Source: Spirometra erinaceieuropaei
Taxonomy: Eukaryota; Platyhelminthes; Cestoda; Diphyllobothriidea; Diphyllobothriidae
Assembly: GCA_902702965.1 (NCBI GenBank)
Contig: CACRXP010000380.1
Location: 298,046 to 362,045 of the forward strand
Direction: 5' to 3'
DNA length: 64,000 nucleotides
Shown: piece by piece, positions 34,076 through 43,109 of the stretch
Layout of the letters: every line of letters starts with the position of its first letter
Position numbering within the stretch: position 1 is the stretch's first letter
Made by a program: the position numbers and the translations under genes
The notes under the pieces: model-generated
Databases searched by the model: none
What the model was told of the DNA's origin: nothing
Seen by the model: only the letters and a program-made list of their open reading frames with translations

Positions 34076-34255
34076 AATGGCATTATTGACAAAGACAACG
34101 GGAACTGGAATGGCCATTTCTGGCTTGTTAACCGTCGTCAGCCAGCCATACCCAACCCCGAAGTGTGGAACACCTGGGGCTCGATCGCGCGACCTGTTGG
34201 CAAGAAGGCCAATGCCTCTAACCACTGAGTCTTGGGCTGGTTGTCCTGTCGGGGT
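34076..34255 (-). mobile_element. tRNA-derived SINE, 3'-truncated
   Basis: The minus strand carries the head (AAGACTCAGTGGTTAGAGGCATT...), the degenerate B box (GATCGAGCCCC) and the body as far as CTTTGTCAATAA. The tail is absent. Confidence 0.7.
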
Positions 34256-34459
34256 TAAGATATGCTGAGACAGAAAGAGAGACAGAGAGAAACTGAGGTT
34301 TCTGTAGGAGCCGGTTCGGGCGTTGGTGCGTCTCGCATTAACCGGATTTTTCAGGATCCACGCCATACTGAGGCAGATTTAGTCCCGATAGACGATAAGC
34401 GTCTGTTCAAGCGGTTATTCTAAGGCGCAGACAAGTCGGACAAAAGCGTTAGTACGAAG

Positions 34460-35330
34460 GAATCTCCCAACACCGTCACTAGCACCACCACCACCGTTAG
34501 CAACAGCAGTGAGGACGCTCCTTCCGACCTACAAAACGGTATCGTCCCTGTTCCTGCAACCAATAGTGTAGACTCAATTCCAACCTACCACCAACGTGAT
34601 CGCACTTTCTCACCACGCATCGGCCTGGTCGGACTCTTGCGGATCCATCGCACTGAGACTGCCATGTTAAGGTCAGAACCCCCGATATACATCCGGTTAA
34701 TTTGCCTCATATTCTTAAAATGCCTCGGGACACTCGGACATTGAATGGGTCCAATTGGTCCTGTGCGCATCCGCGGTAGCTGACTTCACCACAGTGTCAT
34801 CTCAACAAACCTGCACCTGCGAACTGCTCTACAGCCGGCGCTTTCAACTCCATATCATCGTCATCATCATCATCATCATTAACAACGTCGACGTGCTGCC
34901 AGCTCACCAGCCACAGTCTCGTTCTGTTATAGATGCCATCGAACATTTGCATCACGCATCGGCCTGGTAGAGCACCATTGAATACATAACCCTGATACTG
35001 GCGTACCATTGTCAGGACTCCCGATATGTACTAGCCGCGTCAGCTTCTTATGCACACACTGCCAAGGACACTCCGTCATTGCATTGACCTATTCGCCATA
35101 TGCGTCATCCCATATCACTTCCCACCCTATCAGCTCACACACACATACCTGGACTATATATGAATCCCCTCTACACCCTGCACCACATCTCGTAAAAATC
35201 ATACCTCTCTCCGGCATCATGCGCGTGATCCGTCGCCGTTACAGCCGGCGCGACGCCAAATGTCAGAATGTACGCATCTCACCTGAGTGGGTAGCATGTT
35301 TTTTAATGTATCCCAATAAATGAAGTGATC
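34460..35330 (+). pseudogene. LINE 3' end with zinc-finger tail, decayed
   Basis: One phase near 34470-34760 reads NTVTSTTTTVSNSSEDAPSD, then RDRTFSPRIGLVGLLRIHRTET and an ...ICLIFLKCLGT.GH stretch. A second block at about 34925-35110 reads CYRCHRTFASRIGLVEHH, a stop, then IHNPDTGVPLSGLPICTSR and FLCTHCQGHS. These are the paired C2H2-like fingers (CxxCxRTFxSRIGLVGHLRIHRTxTGEPVPGAPTY...) that commonly end the reverse transcriptase protein of flatworm non-LTR elements. Cysteines, histidines and phase are partly lost. AATAAA at 35314-35319 could be the element's polyadenylation signal. No reverse transcriptase core is visible upstream. Confidence 0.6.
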
Positions 35331-35689
35331 AGATCGTCTGTGTGACAGGCACGCGTAGACGGATTGTGTCAGTCACTGCTCGCTCGTTGACGGGCTGGAG
35401 CATGGAAGGGAAGAGACATAGTGAGGTCGGTACTAGGAATCCGCCACCAAGGGACTTCAACACGCTACACACTAGAATAAATTTGACGCGCTTGTTAACC
35501 GTCGTGGATGGACTGTTGCCGACTAACTGGATAACTTGGTCCATGCTATTAGTACTGCGTGTAGGTGAGATGACCGAGAGTCAGAACCAGTGGCTCTTTC
35601 TAAATGTGGCTATTATGACTGTTTCACTAACTTCATAACCGAGTCACTCGCTTGTTTCTTTGAGCGCCTGATGCATTATGCGGCGACAA

Positions 35690-35960
35690 GGTCTTGAGTG
35701 GCACGCGTAGACAGGCCCCAAGACCGTCTCCGGTAACCTTGGCATAGCTTTGCCACCGGGACCCAGTGGGCGACGGAGGAGAGAGGGCGGTAGTTGCAGC
35801 GAAAGCATACATCAGTATAAACCAATTCGCGCGCACGGGGTCGTTCTGTGCCCACTCCGTGGGGTAAGCAGTGGACGTCGCCGGTTGCGACGACCAAATT
35901 TTCCCAGCCGGGGGGGGGGATGGCATACACAGTTTGGACATGAACGGTTGTGACCGTCTG
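35690..35960 (-). repeat. GC-rich repeat family Z
   Basis: It shares CCAATTCGCGCGCACGGGGTCG, CCACTCCGTGGGG and AGTGGACGTCGCCGG with 9640-9760 and 19045-19140. Sequence at 36000-36260 on the plus strand contains another family-Z block (GCAGTATCTACCGCACGCTC). Confidence 0.45.
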
Positions 35961-36442
35961 GATGTTCAGGCGTGCGCGTGTTGCTAAACAGTAAGGTCAA
36001 CACGTCTGTAACTGCTTGCAGCGAAGATGAATGATCCTGACATTGAAAGGAACACCAGGCACTATAATGATGGCCGTCAGCTCTGCGGCGGCTGGTGGGA
36101 AACGCGGTGGACGTCACCGCATGCGACTGCCGATCTACCGTGTCCTGGTGGCGTCCGACTGGATCGTGAGGGCGGCCAATAGGGGTGATTCCAGTAGCGA
36201 TGGTGAGGCAAACCTGCGCAGTATCTACCGCACGCTCTTCTCCATCATCCGTCCATCTTGCGTCCATAGAAAAACAGTGTCGAGAAGACCGATTTGGGAG
36301 AAGGCAGCGAGGCGATCAATAAGCACGCGTACGGCACGCGTAAGCTGGAGGCTTCATGCTATTATAGACGCCGTTTGATCTCATCCGATTGCCCTGAAAG
36401 GTCCAAGCTGACCACCTCTGAGTAGGGAAGAGACGAGAGATA

Positions 36443-36830
36443 CAGTGAGTGACCGATCTCATGAAATGTTGGCTGGAATTCCGAAATGCGTTTTCGATCA
36501 GGAAGGATTACTTAGGCGCGGTTGTCATACTGATTATCTTGCAGCATAATCCTATAATATTTCGGAGTCAACAAGATGTCAACTTTTGAATACACTGTTT
36601 TTTCAAACTCCTGTAGAAACTTTGCTCGGTAACACATGACTACTTAAGTAGCATGCATTTTTTCCCATTGATTTTCGCTGGCCTTGTAAATTCAAATATA
36701 TTTTATAGAAACTACGGATAAAGGTATTCTTTCTTTCAGTTGTCTGATAGAGAATCACGTCATCGTTTTATTGTATACTCGAAGAAAGAGTATAATTAGG
36801 TTTTAAAAAATTTATAATTATGAGATTTGT
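36443..36830. mobile_element. Foldback MITE, left half only
   Basis: CAGTGAGTGACCGATCTCATGAAATG starts an older-subfamily copy that runs through the left arm to about 36830 and then stops abruptly before the central loop. A TA precedes the left end. No right arm was found nearby. Confidence 0.65.
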
Positions 36831-37030
36831 AAGACCCACCAGAGTCTGTGCGTGACCCGCATTTTTTGCGACTGCACGTTTCGTCAGTCACCTCGACCAA
36901 CCTCATCTCCAGTGGGCTTCGCGCAGACAGGCCTGTTCAGTCACGATATTGAGAGGGGATGGTGATGTCAACACTACTTGTAGTCCGAACTCAATTTAGA
37001 TTGGCAAAGTTGAGAGATCCGGATTGATCA

Positions 37031-37061
<31 letters not shown>

Positions 37062-37128
37062 AAGAAGAAGAAGAAGAAGAAGAAGAAGAAGAAGAAGAAG
37101 AAGGGCTCACCGGAACAGGTTTATCTAG

Positions 37129-37176
37129 ATGGTGACGTTTCGAAGAGCTTGGTCGGCTCTCCATTGTCAAAGCGTA
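37129..37176 (-). ncRNA. Hammerhead-like motif with U3/A8 core (PLE family 3)
   Basis: The minus strand reads UUGACAA where CUGANGA is expected, then U, a seven-pair stem II (GGAGAGC with GCUCUUC, one G-U), GAAA, ACGU stem III and GUC. The two core changes, C3 to U and G8 to A, fall on residues that pair with each other in the folded ribozyme, so pairing is kept. Activity is unknown. Confidence 0.5.
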
Positions 37177-37547
37177 AAATGCACTTAATCCGCCCGAAAT
37201 CCAAAGTGACGTGTCACGTTGGTCGGCCTCTTGGTGATCGATTTTTTCTCTCCTCTCGCTGGCTCGGCTTCTCCGGGGATGGTTGACGGGTGTTTTGCTT
37301 GCGTGCTTTTTGAGTCACCACTCCATCAGGGGAGCTGATTGGACCAGTGTCGGGTGGTCAGTCTGGCTGTTCTTGTTCTTCTTCACCGGGCAAATTCGCC
37401 GTCGGGCTGTCTCCGTATGGCCTTCTTAAGTCCGGTGTGGTTGTTTGGTCCTGAGCTTTACGATTGTGATGACGTAGGACTTTGTAGGCTACAGGAAGGT
37501 CTAGATGCCTGTTGATGGAGTGGGCATCGGAAGTCACGTCTCGAGAG

Positions 37548-37800
37548 TTAGCAGTTCTGCTTTGTGTTGCCCCGGCCTAAAATGGTAGCTCGCTGGAGAT
37601 CGAAAGTATGCCCAGTCCCTCCAACGTGTATTGCTAATTGATAGTTTGGGTCTAACCTCCGAGTAGCCGATTTGTGCTCTTGTAGGCGAGTCTGTAATTT
37701 CCGCCCGGTTTCTTCCACATATTTGCAGTCGCCCTCACTGCAATTTATTTTGTAGACAACTGCTGAGGTTTCGGCGGGTGGCAACGTGACACGCCATTTG
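37548..37800 (-). pseudogene. PLE GIY-YIG endonuclease relic (family 3)
   Basis: The minus-strand frame reads LPPAETSAVVYKINCSEGDCKYVEETGRKLQTRLQEHKSA, then RLDPNYQLAIHVGGTGHTFDLQRATILGRG. GIY (VVYKINC), the catalytic-type arginine (LQTRLQEH) and the H block (GHTFDL) are seen. The conserved YVGETG reads YVEETG, so the YIG glycine is lost. The frame ends at a stop (QNC) before the acidic block. The sequence stands apart from family 1 in the CSEGDC spacing. Dead fragment. Confidence 0.7.
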
Positions 37801-37826
37801 GGATTTCTGGAGGATTAAGTGCATTT

Positions 37827-37875
37827 TACGCTTTGACAATGGAGAGCCGACCAAGCTCCTCGAAACTTCAGCATC
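37827..37875 (+). ncRNA. Hammerhead-like motif, inverted terminal copy (family 3)
   Basis: This is the same UUGACAA core as at 37129. Stem II has one mismatch (GGAGAGC with GCUCCUC), GAAA is kept, but the cleavage triplet reads UUC rather than GUC and the stem III pair is broken. Confidence 0.45.
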
Positions 37876-37938
37876 TAAACAAACCTGTTCCGGTGAGCCC
37901 ATCTTCTTCTTCTTCTTCTTCAAAAAAGAACTCAATTT

Positions 37939-38448
37939 CCTTTATAAAAACGACCGAAAGCACATAAAACCTCGCAGTACACGCTGAAATTTCTGGCTTG
38001 GAAGATTATCAACTGAGGCAGTAAGTCAGTTTTACCCAGGAATGAGGGTTAGATTATAATGGTTCCTTTCTTGAGGGACCCTTATGACTTTCGCACTTGC
38101 GTGGAATCCGATAACCCTCACTAAAACTGGGTGCCTGTGGAGTCAGCAACCAGGTCGTGCGCGTGGCACGCGTGGACGTGATGTTCGGCATCGTCAAATA
38201 CTGCGCCTGCACCCACCCTCGGTCGTCTTGGCCTTCTCTTGCTACTGGAGCTCCGTCAGTGGTGAAGATTCCGTGATTTACTATGAATACATTCCCGCTC
38301 AAATCACCTCGATGTCCTCTTTAATCTAGCCGTTGACTTCAATGCTTTCGATGATCGAAGTATCGCATTACGACATGGTCGTAGCGGGACTAGGTTCGCA
38401 TGAGGGTTTCGATAAAACCCGTGGCTCAAACACAGGATTTGTGCATGA
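37939..38448. other. No recognisable gene
   Basis: It contains a short family-Z-like segment (38190-38245) and nothing else that I can assign. Confidence 0.35.
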
Positions 38449-38462
38449 CAGCTTCTAGTTTA

Positions 38463-38551
38463 GAGGAAGAAGAAGATGCGATCGCTGGAACAAGAATTTT
38501 ATTGGTCTGACGTTTCGGATTCTTTCTCGAACCCATCATCAGAGACAGTTG
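38463..38551 (-). mobile_element. 89-bp solo hammerhead insertion with 14-bp TSD
   Basis: Perfect direct repeats CAGCTTCTAGTTTA lie at 38449-38462 and 38552-38565. The 89 bases between them are, on the minus strand, a family-1 hammerhead followed by the PLE 3' tail ending in CATCTTCTTCTTCCTC. Nothing else of the element is present. The duplications show that it inserted as this unit. Confidence 0.85.
38503..38549 (-). ncRNA. Hammerhead ribozyme motif, intact core
   Basis: The minus strand has stem I CUGUCU with AGACCA (four pairs), CUGAUGA, extra U, stem II GGGUUC with GAAUCC, GAAA, ACGU stem III, and triplet GUC. All invariant residues are kept. Confidence 0.75.
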
Positions 38552-38625
38552 CAGCTTCTAGTTTATTAAGCATCTCACTGGTCAAGCCCAGCACTCGTTA
38601 AGTAAAGGGGGCAACTCTAATGGTT

Positions 38626-38828
38626 ATAGGCAGTATGTTATTCCCGACAAAGACAAGGGAGACTGGAATGGCCATTTCTGGCTTATTAGCCGTCGTCAGC
38701 CAGTCATACCCAACCCCGAATTGTGGAACACCAGAGGCGCGAACTCGCGAACTGTTAGTTAGAAAACTACGCCTCCAACCAAAGGGTCACGAGCCCGTTG
38801 CCCTGTCGGTTTGGATTGAGAATATACA
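38626..38828 (-). mobile_element. SINE head and body, inverted unit
   Basis: The minus strand carries the leader, the degenerate tRNA-like head (GGGCTCGTGACCCTTTGG) and the body to TAACATACTGCC. It is followed by a plus-strand body and tail at 38842, again in opposite orientation. Confidence 0.75.
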
Positions 38829-38841
38829 AGGGTGGGGGGGG

Positions 38842-38985
38842 CACTCCCTTGTCTTTGTCGGTAATAACATACAGCCTATATTATGCGCCGATGTGAGGCT
38901 GCTGGTTGGGCTCAAGAGAGAGCCCGTAAGGCAAAACGGAACGAGTGAGTTCCGTAAGATCGATCGGTGAGCGTCCCCCACCATC
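38842..38985 (+). mobile_element. SINE body and tail
   Basis: CTCCCTTGTCTTTGTCGGTAATAAC through GGCTGCTGGTTGGGCTC to CGGAACGAGTGAGTTCCGTAA and GATCGGTGAGCGTCC. The head is missing. Confidence 0.75.
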
Positions 38986-40174
38986 CAAATGGTTATTTAG
39001 TTACAACACAAAAACAATCTTCTTCCAATGCGATGGTAAATTACAAAGTTTCTGCTATTCCCCTACCAACGGTTTTGCTGCCTATTCGCCCACGCATGTG
39101 TAATGTTCAGCTGCAGTGGAAGTGCACGAAGGGTGGAGCAGACTTGTCGTCAAGTGGATCGTCCAACGCAGATGTGCGCTGCGCCTGCATCGTCATACTC
39201 CGCCGCCTCCCCTTCCCTTGATGTGCCTTCCAACTCAGTACGCCTGCACATTTGCACGCATTTGGCCCGGCGCGGTCGCCATGGCTGGAACAGGCGACAT
39301 AACGATGTTCGATGGCGCATCATCGAATTCCGCCCGCCCGCACCTGCAGTGCACCTTTCAAAAAGGACGTTGGATAGATGCACCTGTGCGGTTTGCACTC
39401 TGACCAGGTTCTGTACTCGCAGATCCAGGTGGAGGATGGGAGCACTCGAGAGGCGCCACAGATTCCTGTACGATATAATGTCCTTCTACACAGATACCTA
39501 GCACAAAATAAGCGGCGACGTCCTCGATAGAGACTCAAGGCGAGTTGGGCTGGCTATGGAAGATTAATGGTTGCAAGGGGTGGTGGTATTAAACGAAAAA
39601 GGAAGACATGTGGCAGCCAACACCCTAACGGAAAACACCAGGCAGAAGAAGTTGGACAAAAAAGGTCGATAAACGAGAAAAACACGAGATCACCGCAGCG
39701 GTCACACCCTGGCGACCGGTGACCGACCCAAACGGGGGTCGTGGGAAAGTGCCCCCACTCGGAGAATCTCCGTGTCGAACAACGAGTAGACCGACGCCGC
39801 TGTGGTAGTACGCTAAGGCTGAGCAGCCTATTAGTTCGACCGCAGCGAGGGATTATGTCCACCATGTGCTCCAGAGCGTGGTGGGCACAGGACGAGGACT
39901 GGCGCGGTAAAATAGGAAATATTTTCCTACCATAAAGATAGACCGTCAGCGCAAAATCACCCCAACGTCATGTTCTTTAACTCAGACATATCAGCGAGGC
40001 AGCGCTCGACGGAGCTCATCCGGGTAAAACTGATACCGCTATTAATTGACAGCAACTCTTCAATGGAGGTTCCCTTGTATCTATTCAAATTTAGCAGTGG
40101 ACTTCAGATTCTGTGACAGCAAACTTCTGCTCCAGGCGGTGAGGTAACAAGATCGTGTTCAACAGGATTTTTTT
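38986..40174. other. GC-rich stretch, no recognisable gene
   Basis: Overlapping frames at 39103-39501 (132 codons, plus), 39116-39403 and 39554-39865 (minus) show no domain. Some sequence near 39840-39900 resembles inverted family Z. Confidence 0.35.
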
Positions 40175-40211
40175 GAAGAAGGAGACACGATCGTTGGGAC
40201 AAGAGCTTTAT

Positions 40212-40258
40212 TAGCCTGACCTTTCGGATTCCTGTTCGAACCCAGCATCAGAGACAAC
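40212..40258 (-). ncRNA. Hammerhead relic (PLE family 1)
   Basis: Stem I and the stem II arms (GGGUUC/GAAUCC) are intact. CUGAUGA reads CUGAUGC (A9 to C), and stem III reads AGGU rather than ACGU. Probably inactive. Confidence 0.6.
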
Positions 40259-41290
40259 AGCAGATACGGGTGGTTCATGCACAAGGGGCTGCGGTATTTA
40301 TAGGATGCAGTCACCATGCTACCGCATACCTATGAACATTCACGGCTCCCCCCTTCATCCGAGATCGTTGAACTTGGTGTGATGACTGCTTGATGGCCGA
40401 TATTCGGGTCGTTAATGGCTGCAATTTCATAATGTTCATTGGATGTTGGTGTGATGATTGCTCAACCACCTGATTCACCGACCCTGGGGTTGGGAAAAGT
40501 GTTCATCTGTGTGCTGCCCGCGTGGGTAATTACTCCGCCTAGGCGAAGTCTCAGCATCGATTATGGAAGGGGAAGGTCATTGCACTTGTTAATGGACTGG
40601 AGGCCAGTGAACCATGACTCAAGCAGCTCCCGGCTCACGTGATTGTCTCCTCTAGCGAGAATGTCGGCCTCGTCGAATTTGAATGTGTGGCCGGATCTCG
40701 TCGAATGAGCCGCAACTTGAGAGCTGGCGTCATTTCTCCGCACCGCTGCAGCGTGTTCGGCCATTCTCGTTCGGAGCTGTCTTCCGGTTTCTCCGACGTA
40801 GTTGCTTTGTCCGCAACTGCACCAGATCCGAAAAACAAATCCAGACGTTTCTTGGCGTGACAGCGGGTCTTTCGGTTTCATTACCTGACGCCTGATGGTT
40901 GCCTCCGGGTCTGTGTGCAACTCCAACCCTAAGTGGTGAGAGAGGGCGGCCGACAGCTTCCGAAACCTTCTTGACATACGGAAGAGCTAGCCGAAATTTG
41001 GTGTCCGTGCGTTTAGGCCTTTTGTACCTTTTGCGTATGCGCCGGTTGACGAAGTTGCGCGGATAGCCATTGGCTTTGAAGATCCGTCGGAGTTATTGTA
41101 GTTCGGCAGTCTTGTCTTCCGGCTCACCGCAGTGCGTTTCGACACGCCGATAGAGCGTCCTTACACAACTGCGTTTGTGGCTGATTGGGTGGTTGCTGTT
41201 GAAGTTCAGTACTTGCATCGTATGTGTCGCTTTCCTGAACACTTCCGTCTTTAGTCCACCACAATCTTTGCGGCATACAAGGACATCCAG

Positions 41291-41384
41291 GAAGAAGACG
41301 AAGATGCGATCACTGAAACAAGAAATTTATTGGCCTGCCGTTTCGGATTCTCACTCGAATCCATCATCAGAGACATTTGCAGAT
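41291..41384 (-). mobile_element. 94-bp hammerhead insertion nested in PLE RT sequence
   Basis: The RT reading QLAF|LDVLV is broken exactly between the codons for F and L by 94 bases of PLE terminal sequence: hammerhead plus 3' tail ending in GTCTTCTTC. It starts at ATCTGCAAAT, within about 12 bases of the ribozyme, as in the 38.46-kb insertion. No clear target duplication is visible. Confidence 0.7.
41331..41377 (-). ncRNA. Hammerhead relic, cleavage triplet mutated
   Basis: CUGAUGA, extra U, stem II GGAUUC/GAAUCC (fully Watson-Crick) and GAAA are intact, but the triplet reads GGC in place of GUC (U16.1 to G). Cleavage is not expected. Confidence 0.6.
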
Positions 41385-41637
41385 AAAGGCTAGCTGGTTG
41401 TTCTCTTCCTCCTCCATCGTAAATTGTACGGCCGGGAGGGCCGCATTTAGATGTTCCCTAAATATCAGCAGCTGATCCCGGTCGATAACGACGAAAGTAC
41501 CATCCACATACCGTGCCCAGAATTTCGGTCTGTGGTGTTGGAAGACCAGCGACTCTGACCGTTGCAGGACCGCCTCGGCGATGAATCAACAGAATTTTCA
41601 GTTTGATGCGAATATGCGAATCCCAGGTTCTTGTTGT

Positions 41638-41711
41638 AAAGAAGATGAAGACCCGATCTCTGGGACAGACTAATAAACCTACTGTCCCAGAGATAGGTCT
41701 TCATCTTCTTT
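41638..41711. repeat. Near-perfect palindrome of PLE termini
   Basis: Arms of about 31 bases (AAAGAAGATGAAGACC then ATCTCTGGGACAG, with its inverse) differ by a one- to two-base change and flank a 14-base spacer. The arms resemble the 3' terminus of family 1 (GAAGAAGGAGACACGATCGCTGGGACAAG). Two PLE ends therefore lie head to head at the 5' side of the 40-kb element. Confidence 0.7.
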
Positions 41712-42769
41712 AGAATTTCCAGTTTCCGTCATTGTGTATTCCTTCAAAATGAAAAAAATGCCGGTGTATATAACTGCACCGGACTACTAGTATCCTGACC
41801 TTTTCCCTGAAACAGCGACTTGATGTGGATTCTGGAACTACCACGCACTCCCTGTAGAAACCTCGCAGGAAAGATGTCGTATAAGTTGGACCAGCCTTTT
41901 TACCGCCCTAGTCGACCTCACAAAGGCCTTCTCCACCGTGAGATGGAATGAGCCCTGAAATGTAAGGATGAGATTTGGGTCGGGGCTACTTACTCAGAGG
42001 AGCAATCATGCTGAGCAGGAGAGCTGTGCATCTAAGAACTTTGTGGTATCACAAAGTTTGATCCTCCATATTTTCACCAATTAAAAAGGGACACTAGTTT
42101 TACCATTTAAAGATAAAGGCAAGTTAATTTAATGTCCCTTTGTGGTCATTATCAAAAAAAGTATTGCATTGCCGTATTTTTACTCCGCCGACTGCCTTCA
42201 GGCATCTGTACCAACCTCACGCAGCAGCCACTGCGAGGTATTTTTTCCCTTCTCTGGCGCGTATGACCAAATGCCGCCAGTTATTTCCCTTTAGGACAAT
42301 TGCCCCCCGGAGTAAGCAGCCCCGGCTATAAACCATATCCTTGCCCGAAACCGTCAGGCCGATGGTCAGAGAAGTTCAAGTCCGCATGATAAAGCAAATC
42401 ACTGACGACGGAATAGCACCGGGAGTTTCTTCGGCGATAAACAGGGTGAAATACCATTCCATAGCTGCGATCACTCTCTTCATCTTAGCGTTCTCTGCAG
42501 CGTTGATGCACGATTATCCCTAGGAGTGATCGGGAATCAGCATACATAATCTAACTGACGAGAAACTGTTCAGTACCCATTATAAGTTGACGCAACTGGA
42601 GTACCCGAGGTTAGGATCCATGACATTCCCTCAACTGATGCTTGTACCTACCTAAGTTAGATCACCAACACGAAAAGACGATGAAGACGCATCTGCCTGC
42701 ACCGGGCGGCAACTTCACTGAAGACCTGGTCATTGTGGACTGAGAACTGAAAGTTCGACCGTCGTTGTT
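41712..42769. other. No recognisable gene
   Basis: Two short inverted repeats are visible: AACTTTGTG/CACAAAGTT around GTAT at 42035-42056, and AAGGGACA/TGTCCCTT at about 42087-42138. The remainder is unassigned. Confidence 0.35.
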
Positions 42770-42895
42770 GACGATGACCACCGTGTGCACCACAGCAGGG
42801 CGGGGGCATGGACGGTGGCTATCGTGCGAATTAGTTTACAGTTATAGTGGACTTACGCAACATCTGCCGCACTCTCCCTTCCTCCAGCACCTGAA
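42770..42895 (+). repeat. GC-rich repeat family Z
   Basis: GTGCGAATTAGTTTACAGTTATAG and CGCAACATCTGCCGCACTCTC match the reverse complement of 9590-9655. It ends directly at the MITE that starts at 42901. Confidence 0.4.
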
Positions 42896-43109
42896 TCCTA
42901 CAGTAGCTGGGCCAACTCACGAAATGTCAACCCAAATTTCGAAATGCGTTCTCGTTTCGAAAAGATTAATTAAGTAGGGTTGTAAAACTAATCATCGTGC
43001 AGGATAATTCTTTATTGATCCAGTCACCTCAGGGTGTCCGGCTTTCGAATGAACTTATTTTCGACTGTATGCAAGAACTTTACTCCGCAAAAAATGACCA
43101 TTTGATTAG

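Larger units (their letters stand above)
36998..37927 (-). mobile_element. Compact PLE (family 3) with inverted termini and 11-bp TSD
   Basis: The 930-bp element is flanked by perfect direct repeats GAACTCAATTT (36987-36997 and 37928-37938). Terminal blocks at 37104-37210 and 37800-37905 are inverted copies of each other (GGGCTCACCGGAACAGGTTT against AAACCTGTTCCGGTGAGCCC). They carry a hammerhead-like fold. Between them is only a GIY-YIG relic on the minus strand. The 3' end has a long (AAG)n tract (37032-37103), then about 34 bases of unique tail. No reverse transcriptase domain. Confidence 0.78.
40175..41637 (-). mobile_element. PLE family 1, longest copy (RT part plus endonuclease)
   Basis: On the minus strand the order is: reverse transcriptase palm and thumb remnants (41637-41400 and 41290-40980), linker, GIY-YIG endonuclease (40977-40340), terminal region with hammerhead relic, and the GTCTCCTTCTTC 3' end. 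A 94-bp hammerhead-bearing fragment is inserted in the RT part (41291-41384). The 5' side abuts a palindrome of PLE termini (41638-41711). Confidence 0.78.
40340..41637 (-). pseudogene. PLE reverse transcriptase and GIY-YIG relic
   Basis: The RT part reads IAEAVLQRSESLVFQHHRPKFWARYVDGTFVVIDR, then NAALPAVQFTMEEEENNQLAF, the 94-bp insertion, then LDVLVCRKDCGG and LNFNSNHPISHKRSCVRTLYRRVETHC. After a stop it continues with ANGYPRNFVNRRIRKRYKRP and FRLALPYVKKVSEAVGRPLS. The polymerase box is YVDG instead of YVDD. The endonuclease follows: KDPLSRQETSGFVFRIWCSCGQ, NYVGETGRQLRTRMAEH, GHTFKFDEA, SRELLESWFTG and NKCNDLPLP, with a stop at 40561 where sister copies read PYS. The catalytic-type arginine and glutamate are retained. 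Stops, insertion and phase changes make it a pseudogene, but this is the best view of the family-1 protein here. Confidence 0.75.

Noticed and set aside
39103..39501. 132-codon plus-strand open frame
   Set aside because: Competing frames on the same and opposite strand, low-complexity Arg/Ser content and no domain.
42035..42056. Short hairpin AACTTTGTG/CACAAAGTT
   Set aside because: A 9-bp stem with a 4-base loop and no associated feature; expected by chance at this window size.
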